From Iris pallida (Eukaryota > Streptophyta > Magnoliopsida > Asparagales > Iridaceae), in the NCBI GenBank assembly GCA_029216955.1, contig JANAVB010015600.1, forward strand, positions 40,313,156 to 40,377,155: a stretch of 64,000 bases of DNA, read 5' to 3'. Positions 1-9,972 of the stretch are shown here, piece by piece. The notes beneath the pieces were generated by a model, which was not told where the DNA came from, did no database searches, and saw nothing but the letters and a program-made list of their open reading frames with translations. How positions within the stretch are numbered: the stretch's first letter is position 1; each line of letters opens with the position of its first letter. A program made the position numbers and the translations under genes.

Positions 1-1142
1 ATTAGGGAGGTAGTGCAACAATAGCTCATTAGTGGACCGAGCTATTGCTAATGGGCCTGGATTGTGTATTCGGGCTGAACACGGGATATCCAGATCCGTT
101 AGGAGGCCTAACCCTAATTTTTTCTTATGGTCCCTGCCGTAGCCTATATATATCCTCTATTCTCTGGCCGCCAGATTACCGATTAGAAATCTGAAACTTT
201 CTCTAAATTCGTGATTCACGTAAGGAGAGAAAGAGAGGGCTGCCAAGGAAAAGAAAAGGTTGGGAGATCGTCGCCCACACGACGTCCAACTCGAGAAAGG
301 AATACGTGCAGAAGATCTTGGGATCGTTCGCTCGAGATTGCCAGGAATTACTTGTCTCCTTTCCGCCGTAGGTATAATTCGTGAACCCTAGTTTCCGCCT
401 ATGAAGGGTTAGAACACGTATTAGATCTGTTTAACTTTCTATCGATCAATACGCACACCAAAAGAAGGGTCCTGGGAATCTCCAGATCCATCAGTAATGA
501 ATTTAGGTTGTTGTGTTTGTAATTGTAGTTGTTATCTATGAATTATTAGGATCTTGTCGTAGGAAGAACACTAAGGAATTCACTAGAGCAAAATTTAGTC
601 GGGGTCATATTTTATAATTCCTCAGAACTAATTTATCAATTCCTTTACTTTGGAATTTTTAAAATCTGATCATCTTAGAGATTCTCAATTAATTTATTTT
701 ATTCTCTCGTCCCTGACTGAGGGCTTGCATGTCGTTTGACGACCTAGTATTGTTCACTGGTTTTGAAGCAATATTCCAAAGAAAGCTGCCATCAAATATT
801 GAAAAACATCAGGAGACAAGAACATGATGCTACCATCGAAGACGATTGTGTTGGAACCATATTTCTTTTCATCATCCATTTAAGGCATAAATGTATTATA
901 TATAATTATATTTGGGTTAATTGTTGTATTGGGTAGAAAATTTTATTTCCCTATTTATAGCTTAGAATGCCATTTTTAAAATGCTATTGATTTTATTTTG
1001 CAAGTTATGACATGTAATAAACCTATTCTAAAACCTTACGGGCGACAATCGCGAATATGAGTACTGGAATATTCATATATCGCATAGCCTAAGAAAGCTG
1101 TTATGTACTCGGATCGTTGTATTATGGGAGTGGGGCATGACA
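1..1142 (+). mobile_element. 3' portion of a Tekay-like gypsy LTR, truncated by the window edge
   Basis: The segment ends in a GGGGCATGACA-type terminus at 1142, the same ending style as the Tekay LTRs further right. Its last 450 bp resemble the end of the Tekay-2 LTR: both contain GGGCTTGCATGTCGTTT/GACGACCTAGTAT-like sequence and a GGCGACAATCGC block. A TATA-like run lies at about 145-153, followed by a purine-rich transcribed-leader-like stretch. No primer-binding motif follows position 1142, where LINE sequence resumes, so this is a solo LTR or the 3' LTR of an element extending beyond the window. The short reading frames inside it are not genes. The LTR assignment is inference from the shared ending and from its junction with the LINE. 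Confidence 0.6.
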
Positions 1143-2945
1143 CAAGCAGATCATCTGGATATATCAGATGCGAGATATGAGGACGAACCTGTTTATAGAG
1201 ACGACAATCTCTTCCAGTGAACTACCGCATCCAATAGACATGAGAAGTACTCCATTATGATAGTGAAAACATATGGAGATAACGGATCTCCCTGACGTAG
1301 CTTATGATTGCTTCTTATAAATCCATATGGTTGACCTTTAACCAGAACAGAGAACGTAGCAGTTGTAATATATTCCCTGATTCGTGCCACCCACCAATTA
1401 GAGAATACTATAGCTAGCATCAGAGCACAGATGAAGTCCTTGTTCACCATGTCATACGCCTTCCTCAAATCTAATTTAATACAAGCTTTAATCCCTCATG
1501 GCTTATTGAATGAGCGTAACATCTCGTGAGCAAGCAGACTATTTTCTGCAATGGATTGTCCTTTAATAAAAGTGGCCTAGTTAGGGGACACCAACTCCAT
1601 CATCAGCTCCTCTATTCGCCTATACATGATGCTAGTAACAATTTTATAAATGAAATTACAGCATGCAATCGGCATAAAATTTTCCAGCTCTGAAACACAT
1701 TCCTTTTTCGGAATCAACATGAGGAACGTATGATTCACTTCTCTTACCAACCGACCATGTTTCAAGAAGTCACCAACTACCTCGAGTACATGCTCATTGA
1801 TATCTCCCTAGTGTAGTCTTAAAATTTTGCTTCTAAACCCGTCCGGTCTTAGTACTATGTTCGAATGTACCTTCATAACTACTCTTTTAATTTCCTCTAC
1901 AGTGACTGGGGCTAGGAGCCCGTCATTTCCAGCTTTGGTGAAAATTTATTTATAAACTAAAGCAGGAAAGGAGGTCAAGTAATCTTGTTGGTTATATAAA
2001 GTAGTGTAATACCTGACAGCCTTCCTTTGTATGTCCTTTTTCGAAGAAAGAGAACTCTCGTCCGTATCCAGAAGCCGATGGATATGATTTTTGTGCTGTC
2101 TCATCTGAATGACATCATAGAAAAACTTCATACATCTATCACCACTTCGTAGCCAATTGCATTTAGCTCTCTACGACGTTTGGATTTCCTCTATAAGATG
2201 GAGCTTCCTAACCTCCGCAACCAGTTTATGCTCATGCTCTACCAATTCCTGGTTGGGCACGTCCGCTCGCAGTTGAGGCTAAACTAACTGAAGCATCCCC
2301 TCCTTGGTCGTGAGCTCCCCTATCGAACGGGAGCACACCCAAGAGCTTGTTTTGTGTAGTGCAACCGTGCCATAAGACGGAACGGTGCATTACCACTAAC
2401 TGGCGTTTGTAATCCACTGTTGACCGCCTTATTATACCCATGTTGCATATGCCATGCATTGTTATAGCAGAATGGACACGCCTTAGCACAAATAGAAGAC
2501 GCCAACTCTAGCTTCAGAGAAGAATGGTCGCTAGTGACAGCGGCCAATCCTTCTGCGACAACAAGTAGGAACTTGTTGAGCCAAGCTCTATTGCCAACCG
2601 CTCTATCCAATTGGCGCACAACCCACCTTCGGATCAACTTGTTGTTCCATGTCCATATATGTCCCTCCCTCTCTAGCGGATGAAGCCTCGCCTGTAGTAG
2701 ACATCCCCGAAAGTCATAGAGGATGGAATCATAAACCATCCTGCCACCCACTTTCTTGTGCTGGTACATCATCATGTTTAAATCCCCAACCAATACTAAT
2801 AGAAAATTGATGCATGTCTCTGCCATATGGTTTATTTTCTTCATTTCTTGCCACAGTGTCGCCCGCCTACGACGATCATTATGGCCGTAGACTGCTCCTA
2901 ACATGAAACACAATCCCCCTTTATTAGTGAAAACAATAGCGATCA
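1143..2945 (-). pseudogene. LINE ORF2 relic: endonuclease and reverse transcriptase
   Basis: Read on the minus strand, this is a broken non-LTR retrotransposon ORF2. An endonuclease-like part at 2320-2945 contains a VGDLNM motif near 2783 and an SDH motif near 2525. A linker follows (1946-2131), then RT blocks: LIPKK and the CCNFIYK region (1577-1765), and RQGDPLSPYVFT near 1297-1262. The catalytic YADD-type motif appears as Y-P-D-D at about 1150-1161. LTR sequence begins immediately beyond it at 1142, so the RT thumb and RNase H are cut off. Several frameshifts and stops separate the blocks. The N-terminal part of the endonuclease is missing where Tekay-1 LTR sequence starts at 2946. The matching ORF1 half lies at 27,504-28,325. 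Confidence 0.85.
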
Positions 2946-5815
2946 TGTCACTCCCCAATCCTGGAATACGTATTTTAATACGTAAACTGATAAATTATAT
3001 TTACCTTGAATTTATACGATATTTATTATGCAGTATTTCTTCATGCATTTCCCAAAAATATTCGACAAAATATTATTTCCTAATTTATTTTCTGCATTTG
3101 GGCCTACAGTTTTGGCTCATTTGGGTAACCTATTCTTGGTTCACCAATGGTTCATCATGAACCCTTTGGTTCATCATGAACCCATGGGTCCAAGATCTTT
3201 ATATATAACTCATCTCATTCTCTCTCCTCTCATTTACTTCCTCTCATTTATTTCCTCCACCAACCAAGGCAAGTACCAGCTTGCTCAAGAGATGGATCCA
3301 TAATTTTGTCAATGATTTCTTACAAAACTATTTGCCAAAATATGTTCTTCTCCTCAATCTATACTAGTTTAGAACTTGGAAATTTCCATTTGAAGCTTTG
3401 ATTTTTGTAGATCTAAGTTTTAATCATTTTCGGATTTCCTTGGTCTTGATCTATTTTTGTTGGGGTTTTGTGGGTTTTGATGCTTCCATGTGGAAGAGAA
3501 TTCCATTTCATCCAAGATGGAACTTTGGAAATCCGGATTTGGAGTTCGGATGGCCAAGTTGTGATGTTTTGAAGCTTTGGGTTCAACCATGGTGTTCTTG
3601 CTGTTTGGAGAAGACAGAGAGCAGTGTACCGAGCTGCTTAGCTTACGCACACTGAGCTGCGCGTGCTCTTTAGCGCTGCGTATGCAGCCTTGAGTACGCT
3701 TCCTGTTGGAAGCGTGTCTCCCCTTGAGCCTGCGTGACTTTTCACGTACGCTGCCTTGAGTAAGCCTGCGTGACTTTTCACGTACCCTGCCTTAAGTAAG
3801 CCTGCGTGACTTTTCACGTACGCTGCCTTCAGTAAGCCTGCGTGACTTTTCACGTACGCTGCCTTGAGTAAGCCTGCATGACTTTTTACGTACGCTGCCT
3901 TGAGTAAGCCTGCGTGACTTTTTACGTATGCTGCCTTGAGTAAGCCTGCGTGACTTTTCACGTATGCTGCCTTGAGTAAGCCTGCGTGACTTTTCACGTA
4001 CGCTGCCATGAGTAAGCCGGCGTGACTTTTCACGTACGCTGCCTTGAGTGAACCTGTGTGACTTTTCACGTACGCAGCTTTCCTTGAGCGTGCGTGCTTT
4101 TGTGCGTACGCTTTTGATATTTTATCAGATATTATATGCCCATTTTATATCCTTACGCCTTTTGACCCGAGCATGATATGAGCACTAATGTGACCCCGGA
4201 GAACAAAGTGTTCCTACCCGATACATGTACCTGAATGTCCCAGTTCTTGTTCATGCTCGACAAATGACTCGTAACTCCATGTGGCGTATTTACAATGATG
4301 CATTACACTAAGGAGGGTAGCACATGTTGACATACTGATTGACATGGATCCTCTTTGGGGTACTCGTACTAAAGTACGACTTTAGGAGGATAATCATGCA
4401 TGCCACAGCATGTGAGTCCAAGATTTCACCTAGGGTTAAATTAGGCAACTAAATATACTAGATGCATGGGGAGGGCAAAATCCCGAGATCGTGTTACACC
4501 AGCCGCCTTGAGATATTGTCTTGACGCGCCGGCTGGTCTCCGCAGATACTGTGTCATCCGCAACGAGCGGATGACTGTATCCGATTAATTTCTGCTATAT
4601 ATTATATGTCTTGGCAAGGTGGCCTTACGAGGGACCTGTGCTCAATGACACCTGTCTACGCGAACCCCTGGGTTGGCTAGCCTTACTGGAAAGATACGAT
4701 CTGAGGATTTTGAAATAACATGATGCGAGGATAACCTCGTCCCACTAGAAACTCGTAGACTTGATTGGCCGCGAAAATGACTTGCGTGTATCTTATTACC
4801 TTCCGTAAATAACTGAGGGAAGCGGACTGTCATGGTACGTGATCCAACCCATGTTCTTGTTTGATTGTTGGGTTGGTTATCGTACTATGACAGGCTGTGG
4901 ACCGAAGTTATAAATGGAAGACTTATTCTGGTTGTGAAGTGCTACTTCTGTGAATGACTGAGGAACATGGTCTATCATGGTACATGATCCAACCCATGTT
5001 CTTGTTTGATTGTTGGGTTGGTTATTGTGCTGCGATAGACTATCGACCGAAGTCACGATCAGGAGATTTTATTGTTTATACCTTTTTAACTTATGTGAAA
5101 GTTATAGAGTACGACACGTCCTGACTCCATGCGGCACCTTTTGTCCTTGTTTGGTTGTAAGGGTGCCATATGGGTTCGAGGATGTTGTGCTACCCTATAA
5201 TAGTTGCATAAGTATTACTATTATCAATTATTCTATTATCTGGGTTTTTAATCTTAACTCTTGTGCCCCTTTGGCGGTACTTGCTATTCGGGGCTGACCC
5301 CGCTGGTTTTGTTTGACCAGATCTCGTAACAGAGCCAGAGGACACGATCTTCCTCCCTGACATCCATGGTGCATACTAGGAGCATGGTGGTTCGGGCACT
5401 CGAGTGGGTTTCTTCTCCACCACTCCTGCTTATATTTTGTGCGGTATTTAGCCACCGGCACCTGTTAGCCGGATTACATGATATTTTGTGTCAGTATAGA
5501 ATTGTAAATAAACAGACTGCAGCTGTGTATAATTTTGTACTCCTGACTCTCCGAGATAGCTAAATTATAAAGCTAGTCTCTCATGATCATTTTGATGAAG
5601 CGTCAGGGACGCCTTACTGCTTTATCTTTAATGTTTATTTAATTGCTGATGTGACTTCATTGATTGAGACATAGAACTCTGTGGGACCATAGGAGACTTG
5701 ATTGTAGCATGTACCCCCTAGTCTCTCGACAGCCACGATCGCCGTATGACGTTACGTACCTCATATGGAGTAGCTGGCCTAGTCCGTCTCCGTATTTCGG
5801 TACTGGGGCGTGACA
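2946..5815 (+). mobile_element. Tekay-1 LTR copy a (inverted relative to the main element)
   Basis: Starts TGTCACTCCCCAATCCTGG and ends CTGGGGCGTGACA, i.e. canonical TG...CA termini, 2,870 bp. It contains two copies of the 15-bp palindrome GGTTCATCATGAACC (about 3150-3180), a TATA box at about 3199-3208, and a CT-rich leader ending in CCAAGGCAAGT (3264-3274). The minisatellite is at 3725-4075. A roughly 145-bp internal duplication around CCATGTTCTTGTTTGATTGT lies at about 4830-5040. Direct comparison with copies b and c on the minus strand sets the boundaries. Nearby open frames are not conserved coding sequence. Confidence 0.88.
3725..4075. repeat. 36-bp minisatellite in LTR a
   Basis: About ten tandem units based on GCCTGCGTGACTTTTCACGT followed by ACGCTGCCTTGAGTAA. 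The unit is a multiple of three, so the minus strand reads as a spurious 12-residue repeat. Each unit holds an imperfect palindrome (GCGTGACTTTTCACGT). The corresponding arrays in LTRs b and c use a different 34-bp unit. Confidence 0.9.
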
Positions 5816-5824
5816 AGGCTTTAG

Positions 5825-5842
5825 TCGTGGCCCATGCAGGTC
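5825..5842 (+). promoter_or_regulatory. Primer-binding-site-like motif downstream of LTR a
   Basis: TCGTGGCCCATGCAGGTC lies 9 nt after the LTR end. The other Tekay copies in this window carry TGGTGGCCCATGCAGGTC at the equivalent position (6891-6908 and 24757-24774 on the minus strand, 40529-40546 and 51236-51253 on the plus strand). Its complement ends in CCACCA, as a CCA-tailed tRNA would. This copy has a G to C change within TGG. The tRNA species is not identified. Confidence 0.5.
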
Positions 5843-6004
5843 TGTTTTTCAGACTTGTGGGGTATTACGAATTATTAGGAGTCTCAATCAAAACTTGTTC
5901 CCCTTGAAATTCTGTTTCGAATTCTCTGTCCTTGCCTTGATCTCTAACCTGACTTGCATCCTCGAAATCTTCCTCGTTCGGACTTGATAATCTTATATCT
6001 TTCT

Positions 6005-6394
6005 CTATGGGGGTGCTTCATTCTCAGTAGCGGGTGAGGCCCAAGAGGAAGAGCAGCGAGAGCATGGCTCGACTGGGCACCAGCAGGGGAGAGAACCTTC
6101 CCCAGGACGGACACGAGCAGAAATAGAACCAGAGGCAGTGCAGCCGCAGGTTATTGAAACTCCTGCAGCACCAGCAGCGACGGCAGTACCAGATGCCGTA
6201 GCACTCCTAGAGATCATCCGGGGGATTATTGTCACTCACCAACAGCAACAGACTCAGCAGCAGGAGCAGAACGTGTTGCTGAACCAAGGGATTCAGTTAG
6301 CTCTCGAGAGGAGTGTCGGGGCTGACTCGGGGGCATCAGGAAGGTTTCGTCGCTTGAACCCGAGGTATTTTGACGGCACGGAGGATGCTATCAC
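6005..6394 (+). pseudogene. Truncated gag 5' fragment, plus strand (left palindrome arm)
   Basis: Encodes the N-terminal, Gln-rich part of the Tekay-1 Gag (QPQV, then QQQQTQQQEQ, then ALERSVGADSGAS) and continues as RFRRLNPRYFDGTEDAIT before meeting the oppositely oriented fragment at 6395. Residues LLNQGIQLALERSVGADSGAS are present here but absent from the gag of the long element at 23.7-24.5 kb. That gag joins QQQE directly to RFRRLNP, so the long copy carries a deletion or derives from a different subfamily member. No complete domain remains. Confidence 0.8.
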
Positions 6395-6730
6395 TGATGC
6401 CCCCGAGTCAGCCCCGACACTCCTCTCGAGAGCTAACTGAATCCCTTGGTTCAGTAGCACGTTCTGCTCCTGCTGCTGAGTCTGTTGCTGTTGGTTAGTG
6501 ACAAGAAACCCCCGGATGATCTCCAGGAGTGCTACGGCATCTAGTACTGTCGTTGCTGCTGGTGCTGCAGGAGTTCCAATAACCTGCGGCTGCACTGCCT
6601 CTGGTTCTATTTCTGCTCGTGTCCGTCCTGGGGAAGGTTCTCTCCCCTGTTGGTGCCCCGTCGAGCCATGCTCTCGCTGCCCTTCCTCATGGGCCTCACC
6701 CGCTACTGAGAATGAAGCACCCCTATAGAG
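6395..6730 (-). pseudogene. Truncated gag 5' fragment, minus strand (right palindrome arm)
   Basis: Reverse-complement partner of the previous fragment. It carries the same N-terminal Gag sequence read leftward from about 6730, up to GADSGAS at 6395, where it abuts the plus-strand gag. It lies downstream of LTR b in the minus orientation, so LTR b acts both as 3' LTR of the long element and as 5' LTR of this truncated one. Confidence 0.8.
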
Positions 6731-6917
6731 AAAGATATAAGATTATCAAGTCCGAACGAGGAAGATTTCGAGGATGCAAGTTAGGTTAGAGATCAAGGCA
6801 AGGACAGAGAATTCGAAACAGAATTTCAAGGAGAACAAGTTTTGATTGAGACTCCTAATAATTGGCAATACCCCACAAGTCTGAAAATTAGACCTGCATG
6901 GGCCACCACTAAAACCT

Positions 6918-9780
6918 TGTCACGCCCCAGTACCGAAATACGGAGACGGACTAGGCCAGCTACTCTATATGAGGTACGTAACGTCATACGACGATCATGG
7001 CTGTCGAGAGACTAGGGGGTACATGCTACAATCAAGTCTCCTGTGGTCCCACAGAGTTCTATGTCTCAATCAATCAAATCACATCAGCAAATAAATGAAC
7101 ATTAAAGATAAAGCAGTAAGGCGTCCCCGATGCTTCATCAAAATGGTCATGAGAGACTAGCTTTATAATTTAGCTATCTCGGAGAGTCAGGAGTACAAAA
7201 TTATACACAGCTGCAGTCTGTTTAATTACAATGATGTACTGACACAAAATATCAAGTAATCCGGCTAACAGGTGCCGGTGGCTAAACGCCGCACAAAGTA
7301 TAAGCAGGAGTGGTGGAGAAGAAACCCACTCGAGTCTCCGAACCGCCATGCTCCTAGTATGCACCATGGATGTCAGGGAGGAAGATCGTGTCCTCTGGCT
7401 CTGCTACGAGATCTGGCCAAACAAAACCAGCGGGGTCAGCCCCGAATAGCAAGTACCGCCAAAGGGGCACAAGAGTTAAGATTAAAAACTCAGTTAATAG
7501 AATGATTGATAATAGTAATACTTATGCTACTATTATAGGGTAGCGCAACATTCTCGAACCCATGTGGCACCCTTACAACCAAACAAGGACAAAAGGTGCT
7601 GCATGGAGTCGGGACGTGTCGTACTCTATAACTTTCACATAAGTTAAAAGGTATAAACAATAAAATCTCCTGATCGTGACTTCGGTCGATTGCCTATCGC
7701 AGCACAATAACCAACCCAACAATCAAACAAGAACATGGGTTAGATTATGTACCATGATAGTCCATGTTCCTCAGTCATTCACAGAAGTAGCAATTCACAA
7801 TCAGAATAAGTCTTCCGTTCATAACTTCGGTCCACAGCCTATCATAGTACGATAACCAACCCAACAATCAAACGAGAACATGGGTTGGATCACGTACCAT
7901 GACAGTCCGCTTCCCTCAGTTATTCACGGAAGGTAATAGGATACAAGCGAGTCGTTTTCACGGCCAATCAAGTCTACGAGTTTCTAGTGGGACGAGGTTA
8001 TCCTCGCGTCATGTTATTAGAAAATCCTCAGATCGTATCTTTCCAGCAAGGCTAGCCAACCCAGGGTTTCGCGTAGACAGGTATGATTGAGCACAGGTCC
8101 CTCGTAAGGCCACCTTGCTAAAACATATAATATATAGCAGGAATTAATCGGATACAGTCATCCACTCGTTGCAGATGATACAGTATCCGTAGAGACCAGC
8201 CGGCGCGTCAAGACAGTATCTCAAGGCGGCTGGTGTAACACGATCTCGGGATTTTGCCCTCCCCATGCATCTAGTATGTTTAGTTGCCTAGTTTAACCCT
8301 AGGTGAAATCTTGGACTCACATGCTGTGGCCTGCATGATTATCCTCCTAAAGTCGTACTTTAGTACGAGTACCCCAAAGAGGATCCATGTCAATCAGTAT
8401 GTCAACATGCTTTACCCTCCTTAGTGTAATGCATCATTGCAAATACGCCACGTGGAGTTACGAGTCATTTGTCGAGCATGAACGAGAACTGGGACATTCA
8501 GGTACATGTATCAGGTAGGAACTCTTTGTTCACCGGGGTCACATTAGTGCTCATATCATGCTCGGGACAAAAGGCGTAAGGGTATAAAATGGTCATATAA
8601 TATCTGATAAAATATCAAAAGCGTACGCACAAAAGCACGCACGCTCAAGGGGTGAAAAGTTACGCAGACTCACTCAAGGCAGCGTGCGTGAAAAGTCACG
8701 CAGGCTCAAGGAGAGAGCTGCGTGAAAAGTCACGCAGACTCAAGGAGAGAGCTGCATGAAAAGTCACGCAGGCTCAAGGAGAGAGCTGCATGAAAAGTCA
8801 CGCAGGCTCAAGGAGAGAGCTGCGTGAAAAGTCACGCAGGCTCAAGGAGAGAGCTGCGTGAAAAGTCACGCAGACTCAAGGAGAGATTTGCGTGAAAAGT
8901 TACGCAGGCTCAAGGAGAGAGCTGCGTGAAAAGTCATGCAGACTCAAGGAGAGAGCTGCGTGAAAAGTCACGCAGACTCAAGGAGAGAGCTGCGTGAAAA
9001 GTCACGCAGACTCAAGGAGAGAGCTGTGTGAAAAGTCACGCAGACTCACGGGGAGAGACACGCTTCCAACAGGAAGCGTGCTCAAACAGAAGCACACTGC
9101 TAACTGTCTTCTCCAAACAGCAAGAACACCATGGTTGAACCCAAACTTCAAAGCATCATAACTTGGCCATCCGAACTCCAAATCTAGATTTCCAAAGTTC
9201 CAACTTGGGTAAAACTGAATGCTCTTCCACATGGAAGCATCAAAAACCCATAAAATCCAACTAAAGTAGATCAAACCATGCAAAATCCGAAAATGATTAA
9301 AATCTAGATCTACAAAAATTAAAGCTTCAAAATGGAAATTTCCAAGTTCTAAACTAGTATAGATTGAGGAGAAGAACATGTTTTGGCAAATAGTTTTGTA
9401 AGAAATCATTGACAAAATTATGGATCCATCTCTTGAGAAAGTTGGTACTTGCCTTGGTTGGTGGAGGAGATATTTGGTTGGTGGAGGAAGTAAATGAGAG
9501 GAGAGAGAATGAGATGAGTATATATAAAGATCTTGGACCCATGGGTTCATGATGAACCAAAGGGTTCATGATGAACCATTGGTGAACCAAGAATGGGTTA
9601 CCCAAATGAGCCAAAACTGTAGGCCCTAATGCAGAAAATAAATTAGGAAATAATATTTTGTCAAATATTTTTGGAAAATGTATGAAGAAATACAACATAA
9701 TAAATATAGTATAAATACAAGGTAAATACAATTTATCGGTTTACCTATTAAAATACGTATTCCAGGATTGGGGAGTGACA
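6918..9780 (-). mobile_element. Tekay-1 LTR copy b (3' LTR of the long minus-strand element)
   Basis: Read on the minus strand it starts TGTCACTCCCCAATCC (at 9780) and ends GGGGCGTGACA (at 6918), 2,863 bp. It is colinear with LTR c and inverted relative to LTR a. The polypurine tract of the long element abuts it at 9781. The CCAAGGCAAGT motif is at 9447-9457 on the minus strand, and the TATA region is around 9518-9528. The minisatellite at 8655-9045 has about eleven units. Confidence 0.9.
8655..9045. repeat. 34-bp minisatellite in LTR b
   Basis: About eleven units of GAGCTGCGTGAAAAGTCACG followed by CAGACTCAAGGAGA. The core GCGTGAAAAGTCACGC is palindromic and equivalent to the core of the LTR a array, but the linker (CTCAAGGAGAGAG) differs from LTR a (TACGCTGCCTTGAGTAA). 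Confidence 0.9.
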
Positions 9781-9795
9781 TCTCTACCCTTCTTA
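9781..9795 (-). other. Polypurine tract of Tekay-1
   Basis: On the minus strand, AAGAAGGGTAGAGA immediately precedes the LTR start TGTCACTCC, preceded by the typical AATTTCGAGGACGGAAT-like block. This matches the CGAGGACGAAATTTT...AAGGAGGG arrangement before the 3' LTRs of Tekay-2 and Tekay-3, and marks the second-strand priming site. Confidence 0.75.
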
Positions 9796-9972
9796 GAAAA
9801 ATTCCGTCCTCGAAATTCCAGCCAAGACAGAATAGTAAAATCAGGGCAAGCAAGGCACAATCATATACAAGTTAACTATCATAGCAGTTATTTATCCTAT
9901 ATTACAAAGTGCAAAACAAGCAGGTACAGATAAGCATGAAATCGTGTCAATAAGGTGCAAAAATATACCTTA

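Larger units (their letters stand above)
2946..9780. repeat. Giant head-to-head inverted repeat (LTR-gag : gag-LTR)
   Basis: Left arm 2946-6338 (plus orientation) and right arm 6395-9780 (minus orientation) are reverse complements along their whole length: LTR, primer-binding region, leader and first part of gag. They are separated by only 56 bp (6339-6394). That spacer continues the plus-strand gag frame (RFRRLNPRYFD) beyond the point where the right arm begins. Arm lengths are about 3,393 and 3,386 bp. The main difference between arms is the minisatellite inside the LTR. LTR retrotransposons normally carry direct, not inverted, LTRs, so this is a rearrangement. Confidence 0.9.

Noticed and set aside
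3638..4069. 143-codon minus-strand frame with repeated KSHAGLLKAAYV
   Set aside because: The repeat unit is 36 bp, a multiple of three, so any stop-free frame stays open. Copies b and c of the LTR have a 34-bp unit and no such frame.
6293..6595. Intact 100-codon Gag-like genes on both strands at the palindrome centre
   Set aside because: They end in DAPESAPTLLSRAN, which is gag read on the opposite strand after the head-to-head junction, so they are truncated fragments and not small genes.
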